From Spirosoma sp. KCTC 42546 (GTDB lineage Bacteria > Bacteroidota > Bacteroidia > Cytophagales > Spirosomataceae): a stretch of 64,000 nt of DNA. Location: contig NZ_CP041360.1 of NCBI RefSeq assembly GCF_006965485.1, forward strand, positions 7,544,501 through 7,608,500. The letters run 5' to 3'. The notes under the pieces were generated by a model. The model was not told the origin of the DNA. It ran no database searches and was given only the letters and a program-made list of their open reading frames with translations. Made by a program: the position numbers and the translations under genes. How positions within the stretch are numbered: position 1 is the first letter of the stretch; each line of letters starts with the position of its first letter. Below are positions 35,023-43,996 of the stretch, piece after piece.

Positions 35023-35670
35023 ATGAAAACCCTCTTAGTTGGCCTAAGCAGTGTACTTGGCCTGTTTACAACCCCAGCGGCAGCACCAAACTCAGCCCAG
35101 GATCTTAAAAATTACCTGACCATCCGCGATCTGATGAAGGTCGCCGACATGACGGTTTTGAAAAAGATAGCGTCCGATCCTATTGAAAAGACTGTAAAAA
35201 AGGGCCTCGCCACCTACTATACCTTCATCAAAACACCGTTGCCGGAGAACAATCCTGCCGCTGGAAAATCGGCAGTTGATGCGCTGGAAGCATCTGCCAA
35301 TCTGTACATGGACCCAATTGCGTATGTGAAATTAGCCATAGTCTACGCCCATGACAATCCTGCGTTCAACATCAGACAGGATCGTACGAAATCGTTAAAA
35401 TACCTGTCTATTGCCTGGGAAATTGCTGATTTATCGGATCGGGCAACGGGCGACAATGCGTTACTGACGCTGATTATCAACAATAGCCTTGGTCTTGGCG
35501 ATGGTTTTTATGCAGACAATACGACGGGGAAGTTCGCCATGAAAAAAGCCCTTGCTGCCATCCGTCCCGAGGTATTGAATGCCCGTAGCCGATTCAAGAA
35601 ACTGTACAACTTATCGGTAAAAGATGAATTTGTTGGTTCCACGAACGTTGAGCGGCATTACGGCGGGTAA
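35023..35670 (+). CDS. Hypothetical secreted protein
   Basis: 215 residues with an N-terminal signal peptide (MKTLLVGLSSVLGLFTTPAAA). Mostly helical, with TPR-like character (ANLYMDPIAYVKLAIVYAHD, RTKSLKYLSIAWEIAD), which suggests a repeat protein. No family identified. It starts 11 nt after the preceding gene. Confidence 0.55.
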   Translation: MKTLLVGLSSVLGLFTTPAAAPNSAQDLKNYLTIRDLMKVADMTVLKKIASDPIEKTVKKGLATYYTFIKTPLPENNPAAGKSAVDALEASANLYMDPIAYVKLAIVYAHDNPAFNIRQDRTKSLKYLSIAWEIADLSDRATGDNALLTLIINNSLGLGDGFYADNTTGKFAMKKALAAIRPEVLNARSRFKKLYNLSVKDEFVGSTNVERHYGG

Positions 35671-35818
35671 GAAGTTGGTTTTCAATCATCCACTTTTAGA
35701 GCCGATTCCACCACCTGTAAAGCCAAATCCACCCCGCATAGAGTTGTTCCCTACTGGCTTTGCTGCCGTAGTAATTTTGAGTCACTCAAATAGATCAATC
35801 TAAAAACGACGTAAACCA

Positions 35819-36316
35819 ATGGAACCTATTAAAAACCCCGCTCCTGCCAAACCCGAAGACGTGCAAAATGCCCTGGCGAATGAGCAATACAACCGCGTTC
35901 AAACGATGATTCAATGCTACGTTGAATCAATCGGGCTGACCAAGGAGCAGACGTATGGTGCCAAAAACAATAACTGGCTGTGGAAAAATGGATCGGCTAG
36001 CATCGAGGTATTCATTCATACCATCAATTCCCCAAGCGGAGGCCGCCGTGATTACCTCCGGGTTTTCTCGCCCCTGCTTGAGATTCCATCAAACAATCTA
36101 CTGGGTTTCTATCGCCATTTACTCGAACTCAACGATTTGCGCCTGGGTGTGAAGTTGTGCATTGCCCCCAACGCGCAAACCGTGTTTGCCACCTACGAGC
36201 GCGACATTCGGGGCATGGATTACCAGGAGCTAACAACCTGCATCCGCGATCTGGAAAACTGGGCCGACGAGTTGGATGATCAGTTGAAAGCCCAATTCCC
36301 CAACTGGTCGAATTGA
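35819..36316 (+). CDS. YbjN-domain-like protein
   Basis: A 165-residue soluble protein whose core (VQTMIQCYVESIGL, SASIEVFIHT, YLRVFSPLLEIPSNNLLGFYRHLLELND) fits the YbjN / type III secretion chaperone-like fold of short alpha-beta proteins. Such proteins bind partners rather than catalyse; the target is unknown. A TAATTTTG at 35772-35779 resembles a -7 promoter box, but no well-spaced TTG precedes it. An unusual nested repeat begins 26 nt after its stop. Confidence 0.7.
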   Translation: MEPIKNPAPAKPEDVQNALANEQYNRVQTMIQCYVESIGLTKEQTYGAKNNNWLWKNGSASIEVFIHTINSPSGGRRDYLRVFSPLLEIPSNNLLGFYRHLLELNDLRLGVKLCIAPNAQTVFATYERDIRGMDYQELTTCIRDLENWADELDDQLKAQFPNWSN

Positions 36317-36342
36317 TTCGTTAGGCATAATAGATTCCATGG

Positions 36343-36564
36343 ATGCGGTGTATTCTAGACGTTGATAGTTATACCTAGAGCAACGCTCCCGTTCCCCCGT
36401 TCTCGCTTGGCTACGCCGAGTGAGGGCTATTCCTTCAAGGGCCTCTGGCCCGTTTTTGACCTAATTCACCGGCCAGAGGCCGTTAAAAAAATAGCTCTCA
36501 CTCGGCGTAGCCAAGCGAGAACGGGTATGCGGTGTATTCTAGAAGTTGATAGTATACCTAGAGC
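36343..36564. repeat. Nested inverted repeat flanked by direct repeats
   Basis: A 36-nt arm at 36396-36431 pairs with 36490-36525, with a single mismatch. Inside it, GGCCTCTGGCC faces GGCCAGAGGCC. Outside it, near-identical direct repeats of about 38 nt flank the pair (36343-36381 and 36527-36564, sharing ATGCGGTGTATTCTAGA and TATACCTAGAGC). The whole unit resembles a small non-autonomous mobile element with target duplication. Confidence 0.8.
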
Positions 36565-36608
36565 ATGAGTATAGTGTTGGTTTCATTTATAAGCAGTCAT
36601 TCCTCCTC

Positions 36609-37388
36609 ATGGCCATTCGCAGTTTACTTCTCTCCCTTGCCTTAACCGGTATTTTAGGGTATTGCTTCACCGTCGGCCTGACAGACCCGAATTCGCTCTT
36701 CAAAAAAATACCTGACTGGGCAGGCATAGCGCTTTTCTTAGGTTGTGGTCTGTTGTACCTACTGGCCACCTGGTGGGCGTTCAAAGGGTTCAGTGTGCAT
36801 AAACTCAGCGCGTTGGTATCAATGGGGTTTTGTGCAGTTGGCTTAGGCATTTATGCCTTAGTCTTCGTCATGGAACTAGGGCACAGCAGAGCGAGGCCGG
36901 GGCAGTACGATTATGATTTCACAACGCTAAGTGTCAGCGACAAAGCAATTGTAGCCCAAATCGCACATGATGCTGGACTAAGCCTGGAAGATGCCGTTTT
37001 CACCGAACACTGGACCATGGATAAAGCAGCAAAGTCGTCCAGCGTCACCAATACCTTTGGCATTTGTGTACAGAAAGGAAAGGTAGTGGCCCTTAACCTG
37101 TCGAATCATCCGGTCAGGAATCTGGCTCTATTGGCAAAACTTCCGGATCTGGGCGACTTGTACCTAAGAAACTGCGCCTTGTCGGACATGAGCGATCTAC
37201 GATCCACTAAACTAGACCGGCTGGATGTATCTGACAATCAGATTATCGACTTGAACACATTGCACGGTTGCCCTACTATTCAGTGGTTGACAGCGGAGAA
37301 CAACCAGTTGACATCAACCGACGGAATTGATCAGTTCAAGCAGCTGGTCAGTAGCGATTTTACTGGAAATCCAATACCCAAGCCATGA
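36609..37388 (+). CDS. Membrane protein with leucine-rich repeats
   Basis: 259 residues from the ATG at 36609. A TTG-initiated extension back to 36546 runs through repeat DNA. Three N-terminal hydrophobic segments (about 1-95) precede a soluble part with LRR units: VVALNLSNHPVRNLALLAKLPDL, YLRNCALSDMSDL, LDRLDVSDNQIIDLNTL and IQWLTAENNQLTS. The hydrophobic periodicity is clear, and LRR domains usually bind proteins. The stop overlaps the start of the next gene in ATGA, so the two are translationally coupled. Confidence 0.65.
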   Translation: MAIRSLLLSLALTGILGYCFTVGLTDPNSLFKKIPDWAGIALFLGCGLLYLLATWWAFKGFSVHKLSALVSMGFCAVGLGIYALVFVMELGHSRARPGQYDYDFTTLSVSDKAIVAQIAHDAGLSLEDAVFTEHWTMDKAAKSSSVTNTFGICVQKGKVVALNLSNHPVRNLALLAKLPDLGDLYLRNCALSDMSDLRSTKLDRLDVSDNQIIDLNTLHGCPTIQWLTAENNQLTSTDGIDQFKQLVSSDFTGNPIPKP

Positions 37389-37897
37389 TAGCTGCCCTGT
37401 CACCTTTCCGTCAACTCACATACCAAACCGATTTAACCTCTGAGCAGATCAGTCAACGGTTAACCGAAAACGTAATTACGGGCTTTAGTTTGTATAGTAA
37501 GAAGCCCTACTACGGCGGCTTCACACCCTACAGTTTTTCGGTGCGTAAAACGAGCAGTAATATCAAAAAGCAAGGGCTTGGTCCAAGCATAGATGGAACT
37601 TATAAAAGAAGCAATGGCAAACTACTGGTCACCCTTAGTCTGCGTCCGCACACAGCCTGGATCGTTGGGCTTTGCCTGTTTGGTTTCCCACTGGTGATGT
37701 TTGCCGTTCTTGGTATTACCGAGGTTCTCAAGACTGGCGAAATAGCTGTTTTGCTCAATTGTCTTTTTCCAGCTATAGTCTTATACGGCGTTTTCTGGCT
37801 CATTTTTCAGATACAAAGTAGTTCCGATATCCGCTTCTGGGAGCACACGCTGCAGCTAGAGCCAGTAAAAGATCGGAATGTGATGTCTGATTCTTAA
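37385..37897 (+). CDS. Hypothetical membrane protein coupled to LRR protein
   Basis: 170 residues: a soluble N-terminal part (about 1-95) and two hydrophobic segments (about 96-150). No family identified. The start ATGA overlaps the previous stop. The last residues (NVMSDS) are encoded by the beginning of a small repeat (TGTCTGATTCTTAAATCAGACA at 37882-37903, which contains the stop). The original C-terminus is therefore uncertain. Confidence 0.55.
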   Translation: MIAALSPFRQLTYQTDLTSEQISQRLTENVITGFSLYSKKPYYGGFTPYSFSVRKTSSNIKKQGLGPSIDGTYKRSNGKLLVTLSLRPHTAWIVGLCLFGFPLVMFAVLGITEVLKTGEIAVLLNCLFPAIVLYGVFWLIFQIQSSSDIRFWEHTLQLEPVKDRNVMSDS

Positions 37898-37953
37898 ATC
37901 AGACACATGAGGTTTTGAGAAACCTCATGTGTGAAAATAGGTTTTGAGAAACC
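37882..37953. repeat. TGAG-loop hairpin repeat family, copy 1
   Basis: Three small hairpins in series: TGTCTGATT-CTTA-AATCAGACA (37882-37903), ACACATGAGGTTT-TGAG-AAACCTCATGTGT (37903-37932) and GGTTT-TGAG-AAACC (37940-37953), followed by CGACACCACAG. The same loop and end words recur at 55217-55333 and 62709-62815. Confidence 0.8.
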
Positions 37954-38126
37954 GACACCACAGAGTGAAAATCCTGTAATCCTGTCTAAAGATCATGCAC
38001 AGGAAAATCCACAGATAAACCGAAATCCACCACTTTTCCGGCGAACACCGCCTATTATACAGTTGTGCTTTTGAGAGTTACAGATTCAGCTAAGTTTGAC
38101 TTATTAAAAATCTCCTCTACATAACC

Positions 38127-38750
38127 ATGACTGACAAACTCCAGGTACTCTGCTTCGGCGCCTTTCTGATGGCCTATTATTACTTTGTACTACGGAAGTA
38201 TAATACGCTGGGGTTCCGCATGTTCTCGTTGTTTTTCTTTATCGGACTCAGCGTCTCCTATTGGTGGTACAGCAGCGATCAGGATCTGAAGAATATCCAG
38301 CAAAACGGCGTTCCTACCCAGGCGCTTGTCCTCAAAAAGACAGCTAACAGCCTTGAGGTTAGCTTCACCAACCCATCAGGCAAGTCATTGGTACGGACGC
38401 AAACGGGTGGTATTTCCGTCGACGAATTTGCCGCCGTGACTGAAGGCCAAACAACCCCCATTCTATACAGTCCCCGGAGCGACACGTTTTATTTGACCAG
38501 TAGTTTTCAGCGGCAGCTTAACGATACCATTTATATCTTGGGCTTTGCGGGCGTTTTGTTTCTGATTGGCACGTTGTGCTGGATTTTCCTATACAAATAC
38601 CGGGTTCATGCCTACGGAGATGGGTCGATTTTCGAATACGTGACAGATGAAAGTGGGAAGGTCGTGCTCGATGATGCTCAAAACGGCCTCACCAAATCCC
38701 TACGCACGTACTCAACAATGTCTAAACTTTTCCAACTTTTTAGCCGCTAA
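38127..38750 (+). CDS. DUF3592-like membrane protein
   Basis: 207 residues with two N-terminal membrane helices, a soluble beta-rich middle (PTQALVLKKTANSLEVSFTNPSGK, TPILYSPRSDTFYL) and a third membrane segment (about 133-154). This plan (N-terminal helices, small extracytoplasmic domain, terminal helix) resembles DUF3592 proteins, although the similarity is loose. The role is unknown. A small membrane ORF follows 8 nt later. Confidence 0.55.
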   Translation: MTDKLQVLCFGAFLMAYYYFVLRKYNTLGFRMFSLFFFIGLSVSYWWYSSDQDLKNIQQNGVPTQALVLKKTANSLEVSFTNPSGKSLVRTQTGGISVDEFAAVTEGQTTPILYSPRSDTFYLTSSFQRQLNDTIYILGFAGVLFLIGTLCWIFLYKYRVHAYGDGSIFEYVTDESGKVVLDDAQNGLTKSLRTYSTMSKLFQLFSR

Positions 38751-38758
38751 CCCTGACT

Positions 38759-38986
38759 ATGAAATCACTATTTCCCTACTTCGTGATGATTGTTTTGTTC
38801 CTGGCAGGCACCCGGTTGGTCAATCGTCAGCAAACCTATATCCGATCAATTCAGGAGTCGTCAGACGCTGATACAGCCGCACTCACAAGCATGATTGATA
38901 GCGCGAACGTCTACGTTCGTGCTGACTATTCTCCGGCCTCTGGCCGGAATAAATTAATAGCCAATCGGCCAGAGGCCAATGAATAG
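38759..38986 (+). CDS. Small membrane protein whose C-terminus is repeat DNA
   Basis: 75 residues. The first roughly 48 residues hold a membrane helix (YFVMIVLFLAGTRLV) and a polar tail. From SANVYVRADYS onward the protein is encoded by the inverted repeat at 38901-39012, so the last 27 residues are probably not original. A mobile element landing in or just after the gene would give this picture. Family unknown. Confidence 0.45.
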   Translation: MKSLFPYFVMIVLFLAGTRLVNRQQTYIRSIQESSDADTAALTSMIDSANVYVRADYSPASGRNKLIANRPEANE

Positions 38987-39012
38987 TCGGCCCAAACGTA
39001 GACGTTCGCGCC
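38901..39012. repeat. Inverted repeat with GGCCTCTGGCC core
   Basis: Arms 38901-38938 and 38974-39012 share GCGCGAACGTCTACGTT and GACTATTC in inverted orientation, with a few mismatches. The inner GGCCTCTGGCC/GGCCAGAGGCC pair is the same core as in the element at 36343-36564, so the two elements are related. Confidence 0.75.
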
Positions 39013-39066
39013 ATACGCACCACTTTTGGCTCGTCAACTCAATCAACTCAATCCTCATTTACGCGA

Positions 39067-39699
39067 ATGAAACGTTCCTCTTTTTTCACCTTACTCATCA
39101 TGATAACCGCCAAAACCCTTCTAGCTCAGGATGGTACCTGGCGGATTGAACAGGCTCAGTTACCCGACGGCAAATCCTATAACGGCTCCCTCACTATTTC
39201 CCGCGTCGGCCAGTCGTTTGGGGTAAACTGGGCAACAACGGCAGGTAATTACAGTGGCTTAGGCCTGCTGGCCGACGGCAAATTATTTGTTGGCTACGGC
39301 CTCAACAGCGGCTACGGCATTGTCGTCTATAAAACGAACACCGCCACCCAGCGAATAGAGGGCGTCTGGACGGCATCAGGTCTGAATGGCGCAACCGGTA
39401 CCGAAACGCTAACGGGCCGGGATGGCAACTATGATTTGATTGGTACGAACCCAGATGGGCGTATCTATCGCGGGAAATTATCCCTGTTAAAAACGGGTGA
39501 TACCTTTCAGGCGCAGTGGCAGGTTGCCAATAGTGTTTACAGTGGCGTTGGCTTCATGAGCGGTGATTATCTAGTGATCGGTTATGGACTGGGTCAGGCG
39601 TTCGGAACGGTAGAATACGTCATGACAGGCAACAAAGCCCGTGGTCGCTGGGCAATGGGGGGCGGTAGTCAGTTCGGCATTGAAAATATTACACGCTAA
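39067..39699 (+). CDS. Secreted protein with duplicated beta domain
   Basis: 210 residues with a signal peptide (about 1-20). The mature part consists of two similar halves: GTWRIEQAQLPDGKSYNGSLTI...VGYGLNSGYGIVVYK and GNYDLIGTNPDGRIYRGKLSL...IGYGLGQAFGTVEYV. This suggests a two-domain lipocalin-like or beta-barrel fold formed by duplication. No catalytic residues are obvious. It ends the run of uncharacterised same-strand genes. Confidence 0.6.
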   Translation: MKRSSFFTLLIMITAKTLLAQDGTWRIEQAQLPDGKSYNGSLTISRVGQSFGVNWATTAGNYSGLGLLADGKLFVGYGLNSGYGIVVYKTNTATQRIEGVWTASGLNGATGTETLTGRDGNYDLIGTNPDGRIYRGKLSLLKTGDTFQAQWQVANSVYSGVGFMSGDYLVIGYGLGQAFGTVEYVMTGNKARGRWAMGGGSQFGIENITR

Positions 39700-39744
39700 T
39701 CATGTAATTTGCCAACAAGTAGTTAAAGATCTGAATTAAAAACT

Positions 39745-39812
39745 TTAACCACAGAGGCACAGAGAACACAGAGAGTAAGGGATTATGATAACTCTGTGTT
39801 CTCTGTGGTTAA
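39745..39812. repeat. CACAGAG-family inverted repeat, copy 2
   Basis: TTAACCACAGAG...CACAGAGAACACAGAG (39745-39773) faces CTCTGTGTTCTCTGTGGTTAA (39792-39812). The left arm carries an extra 8 nt. It separates the secreted-protein gene from the propeller kinase. Confidence 0.8.
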
Positions 39813-39831
39813 TCTTATTTACCATCAACGT

Positions 39832-42800
39832 ATGCGGTATGTATTGGTGTTCCTGCTGGTTTTTACCGCCCGTTGGGAAGCGCATGCCCAAATGCCTACG
39901 CTAACGTTCGAATACCTCACCACTAAAGAAGGACTGCCCTCCAATGACGTGTGGTGCATCACCAAAGACAAACAGGGCTTTTTGTGGATCGGTACAGGTC
40001 GGAGCATTTGCCGCTATGACGGCTATACTTTTCGTACACTGGACAACGAGAAATTAGGCTACTGTTCCGGCGTATCCACTGATTCTGCGGGGACGATTTA
40101 TGCATCAATCTCCACAAAAGGGCTATGCACGATTAACCCCGAAACCTTGACCTCCGAAACAATCCTCCAAAATAATTTTCAGGATGCTGACCGGACCAAT
40201 GACATGCACGAACGGGTATTCGTCGACTCCTATAATCAGGTCTGGATGGGTGACTATACCTCGGTGAAACGGTATGATCCAACTCGAAGAAAACGGCGCT
40301 TGTATTCCCTTTCCTCAATAGCCAACATTCACCAGGATGCTACATTCTTTGAGGATAAGCAGCGACAGCTTTGGATCATTTCGGAAATCGGGCTCTATCG
40401 ATACGATCGCCAAAACGACCGGCTTACCTGTTTGTTAGGCCAGGAAGCTAATCAGGCCACTAACAAACGACCTATTCGCCTTGAAATGGCCTTTCAGGAT
40501 ACACATGGCACGATCTGGATTGGTGGCTTCGATTCTGGATTGGTTCGGTTCTCTCCACGAGATCAGTCCTTTTCGTTCCTGAGTACCGAATTTGCCAACC
40601 AGAACGTCATTTGTGGTCAGGCCTCTGTTGATGCCAATGGGCGCAAGCTCCTGTTTATTGGAACTGAGAAAGGCTTAAGTCTCTATTATCCAGACAAAAA
40701 CAAGGTGTATCACCTGCCCGAATTTTATAACAAGGGCATCCATGTTAAAGTCATGTATGACGACAAAGACAATGGGATTCTCTGGATCGGTACCCGCAAA
40801 GGATTAATCAAATACCGATATCGCAATCCGGGTATTCGTACCATCGATATACCCGCCAGCGCCGTTCGCTTGCCGGTTGACGTAACCTGCGCGTTACAAC
40901 TACCGGGTAAGAACGTTTTGCTAGGCCTCTCGCACTCAGGCGTACTGAACTGGCAACCGTTAACTAACCAGTTCCAGTTATGGTCTTATCCAGTTAGTAC
41001 CTTTACCTATCAGATTCGATGGATTCAAAATCACCCCATAGCCTTCACCGATAAAGGTGTGTTTGTGGGTGATACAACCAGAGGCACTTTCTCCAGTTTA
41101 CCCGTGGCGTCCCGTTTATTTACCTCCACCGAATTCAGAGATGGGTTACAGGATCAGAAAGGACGATTCTGGATCGCCAATTTGACGGATGGCCTACGGG
41201 TTATTGACCCCGTAACCAATACAGAGCTGACACTCTGGCCCGAATCCGTGGGAAAGCAGCTTATCCAGAACAATTACATAAAAGCCATTATGGCCGGCAC
41301 CGACGGAAAAATCTGGGTGGCTACCTGCCCAAATGGTTTGTACTATTTTGATGAGCAACGAGTCAGCTTTGTTAATATCAGTAATATACCCGAAAATAAG
41401 GGCAAAAACCTGAGTGGGCTTTGTATCAATGCCCTACAACATGGAGAAGGAGGATCAATACTGGTGGCCTGTTGGGGTGGCGTCAATAAACTGTCGTCGA
41501 CGGGTAAGATTCTGGCTTCGTTTGATTACCAGCACGATCAGCTAACAGATACGTACTGTTCTAATATCTGCGATGATAAAGCGGGAAATCTTTGGTTTAA
41601 TACCAACGAGGGCATTCACATTGCCAATCTCAACACCAGAAAGATCAAGTACCTGACCACCATTGAAGGGCTAAACAGCAACGACCCGATCGGGTTTCTG
41701 AAAAACGGGGCTGATGAGTTACTATTAGGACATATCAACACCATAAACGTACTCAATATCAACGCACTAAGTCGCGCTAAGGTAGTTCCTCACATCGCCA
41801 TCAGTTCGGTGGAGGTCAAAGGGAAAATGCTTCACCAGGACCTCACGAAAGAGATTATTCTTCAGCCCGATGAAAATTCGATCACGCTGAATTTCTCGAC
41901 CCTGAATTTTGAGCCTGCCTCCAAAAACGTATACAGCTACCAGTTAGAAGGCTATGAACCCAACTGGGTCGATCTGGGCAACCAGCATACTGTTTCCTTC
42001 ACCAACCTGCCTGCACGATCCTATACGTTACGGGTACGCAGCAGCGACAGTTTCGGTCTGAAAAGCGATAAGCCACTGGCTATTCAACTTACGGTAAAGC
42101 CTTATTTCACCAATACCTGGTTTTTCAGAACCCTCATTGGTCTATTAATTGCTGGTCTGATCGTGCTCATGATGCGCTGGCGCGTGAACACCCTCGCCGA
42201 ACGAAATAAGCTGGATTTGCAGGTAACCGAATGGCGATTAAAAGCCTTGCAATCGCAGATGAATCCCCACTTTTTGTTCAACTCACTCAACTCCGTACAA
42301 AGTTATCTGCTTACCAATCGAGGGGTTGAGGGTGCCAAGTACCTGTCGAAGTTTTCCAAGCTGGTGCGCCGAATCATGGAAAACTCGAATCACCCGTACC
42401 TTTCCTTCGAGCAGATTATCGATACCCTGCGGATGTATGTCGAGATCGAATCGTTCCGCTTCAATCATGAGTTCAGTTATTCGTTCGACATCGAAGACAA
42501 TGAGGCACTGCTCGATGCCCATTTACCCCCCATGCTCCTGCAACCCTACGTCGAAAATGCAATCTGGCATGGGCTAATGCCAAAAGAAGGGCCTAAAACG
42601 CTGAAAATTTCGGCCTGCATTCAAGACAACCATATTGTTTGTTCGATTGAGGATAATGGTGTTGGGCGAGCATTTGCCCCACGCACCGAAGGCCACATCT
42701 CGCGCGGACAGGAAATGACAAAAGGCATTTTTGAATCGCTCCGACGAAAAGACAAGGAAGCTAAAATAGAGCTAATTGACTTAGTTGATATCGACAATAA

Positions 42801-42849
42801 CCCCGCCGGAACGCGGGTAAAAATGACTATTCCCATCGAAAAAGCGTAG
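39832..42849 (+). CDS. Two-component-regulator-propeller sensor histidine kinase (LytS-type core)
   Basis: About 1005 residues. A signal peptide is followed by a long periplasmic part of propeller repeats (for example GKIWVATCPNGLYYFD, GNLWFNTNEGIHIA). A Y_Y_Y-type domain (YSYQLEGYEPNWVDLG and LPARSYTLRVRSSDS) precedes one membrane helix near residue 770. The cytoplasmic His_kinase core begins QMNPHFLFNSLNSVQ (near residue 808; conserved His) and ends in an ATPase domain with an NAIWHG motif. It lacks a C-terminal AraC domain. A LytTR regulator 4 nt downstream is the clear partner. Confidence 0.88.
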   Translation: MRYVLVFLLVFTARWEAHAQMPTLTFEYLTTKEGLPSNDVWCITKDKQGFLWIGTGRSICRYDGYTFRTLDNEKLGYCSGVSTDSAGTIYASISTKGLCTINPETLTSETILQNNFQDADRTNDMHERVFVDSYNQVWMGDYTSVKRYDPTRRKRRLYSLSSIANIHQDATFFEDKQRQLWIISEIGLYRYDRQNDRLTCLLGQEANQATNKRPIRLEMAFQDTHGTIWIGGFDSGLVRFSPRDQSFSFLSTEFANQNVICGQASVDANGRKLLFIGTEKGLSLYYPDKNKVYHLPEFYNKGIHVKVMYDDKDNGILWIGTRKGLIKYRYRNPGIRTIDIPASAVRLPVDVTCALQLPGKNVLLGLSHSGVLNWQPLTNQFQLWSYPVSTFTYQIRWIQNHPIAFTDKGVFVGDTTRGTFSSLPVASRLFTSTEFRDGLQDQKGRFWIANLTDGLRVIDPVTNTELTLWPESVGKQLIQNNYIKAIMAGTDGKIWVATCPNGLYYFDEQRVSFVNISNIPENKGKNLSGLCINALQHGEGGSILVACWGGVNKLSSTGKILASFDYQHDQLTDTYCSNICDDKAGNLWFNTNEGIHIANLNTRKIKYLTTIEGLNSNDPIGFLKNGADELLLGHINTINVLNINALSRAKVVPHIAISSVEVKGKMLHQDLTKEIILQPDENSITLNFSTLNFEPASKNVYSYQLEGYEPNWVDLGNQHTVSFTNLPARSYTLRVRSSDSFGLKSDKPLAIQLTVKPYFTNTWFFRTLIGLLIAGLIVLMMRWRVNTLAERNKLDLQVTEWRLKALQSQMNPHFLFNSLNSVQSYLLTNRGVEGAKYLSKFSKLVRRIMENSNHPYLSFEQIIDTLRMYVEIESFRFNHEFSYSFDIEDNEALLDAHLPPMLLQPYVENAIWHGLMPKEGPKTLKISACIQDNHIVCSIEDNGVGRAFAPRTEGHISRGQEMTKGIFESLRRKDKEAKIELIDLVDIDNNPAGTRVKMTIPIEKA

Positions 42850-42853
42850 CGTT

Positions 42854-43657
42854 ATGAACCAACTTCGTGCAGTACTCATTGACGACGAGACAAATGCCCG
42901 CGAGGCATTGACCAACCTTCTTCGCATCCTCTGCCCAGAGGTGACCATTGTTGGCGAAGCAAAAAACGCAGATTTGGGTATCGAGTTGATCAAAAAAGAG
43001 AAACCAAATTTAGTTTTTCTGGACATTCAGATGCCGGGAAAAACCGGCTTCGATTTGCTGGCGAGCTTCGAAAAAGTAGATTTCGGGGTAATTTTCACGA
43101 CCGCTTACCAGGAATTCGCCATCCGGGCATTTCGGTTCAGCGCCATCGACTACCTGCTCAAACCAATCGACCCCGACGAGCTACAGTCGGCTGTTGAAAA
43201 ATTCAAGTCGCAGGTAGCGGGGGTGAACCCACAGCAGCTTCAGATTTTGCAGGAACACCTCGACTCAACCCAAAGTCCGCGGCTGATTGAACGCAAAAAG
43301 AATGACAACCAACGCATTGCGTTACCCACCGCCGAGGGCATTCACTTTGTGCAGATGACCGATATTATTCAGTGTGAATCGCTGGGGTCATACACCAAAT
43401 TCCACCTGGTCAAAGGCCCAGCCATTGTGGTGTCGAGACTGCTGAAGGAGTACGAAGAGATTTTAGATAATTACTATTTTTTCCGGGTCCACCAATCCAA
43501 CATCGTTAACCTCGAACACATCAAACGGTACGTCAAAGGCGACGGTGGTCAGGTCTGGATGAGCGACAATACCGAAATCGAAGTATCGCGCCGGAGAAAA
43601 GACGAGTTTTTATCGCTGCTGTCGGATTTTTACGTGAATTCGGGAAAATTAAAGTAG
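42854..43657 (+). CDS. LytTR response regulator
   Basis: 267 residues: receiver domain (about 1-120; acidic D10-D11, phosphoacceptor D57 in NLVFLDIQMPG, K in LLKPIDPDEL) and C-terminal LytTR domain (about 155-260; FFRVHQSNIVNLEHI typical). It is 4 nt after the propeller kinase stop and should be phosphorylated by it. It probably activates nearby exported-protein genes, although no target site could be read with confidence. Confidence 0.92.
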   Translation: MNQLRAVLIDDETNAREALTNLLRILCPEVTIVGEAKNADLGIELIKKEKPNLVFLDIQMPGKTGFDLLASFEKVDFGVIFTTAYQEFAIRAFRFSAIDYLLKPIDPDELQSAVEKFKSQVAGVNPQQLQILQEHLDSTQSPRLIERKKNDNQRIALPTAEGIHFVQMTDIIQCESLGSYTKFHLVKGPAIVVSRLLKEYEEILDNYYFFRVHQSNIVNLEHIKRYVKGDGGQVWMSDNTEIEVSRRRKDEFLSLLSDFYVNSGKLK

Positions 43658-43996
43658 ATAAACCCGTTCCTGAGTACAAGGGGAGCAGTTTTTTAGGCTG
43701 TACTTACCGTTTACTAATGTCATTGTCATAACTTAGGAAGTATCAATCGCTACTTATTCCTTTACGCAAGAATCAGTATAAAAACAACGTACACAAAACT
43801 ACAACTAACTGATAACCGGCAAGAAATAGCTTCGTAAGTTCGCGTACGATACCATATTGAGTGGATACCAAATATTGTGCCGGGTCGTATGTAGTAGGGC
43901 GCATGTATACTGGTAAGCACGGTTCAGGTGGATAAGTAGTTGGCCTAATTTTTGTACTTTTGACCACAAATAGTAGCCCTGATTTGTTAACCTTAT
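43658..43996. other. Intergenic region upstream of HicB-like gene
   Basis: 339 nt without a credible gene. A TACTTTTG at 43955-43962 looks like a -7 box 34 nt before the next start, but the nearest TTG is only 12 nt upstream, so it is a weak promoter candidate. Confidence 0.4.

Noticed and set aside
36362..36568. A 68-residue ORF in the nested repeat
   Set aside because: It is entirely made of inverted and direct repeat DNA and runs through both arms.
43955..43962. A promoter for the HicB-like gene (TACTTTTG)
   Set aside because: The nearest TTG is 12 nt upstream instead of about 20, so I did not list it as a promoter feature.
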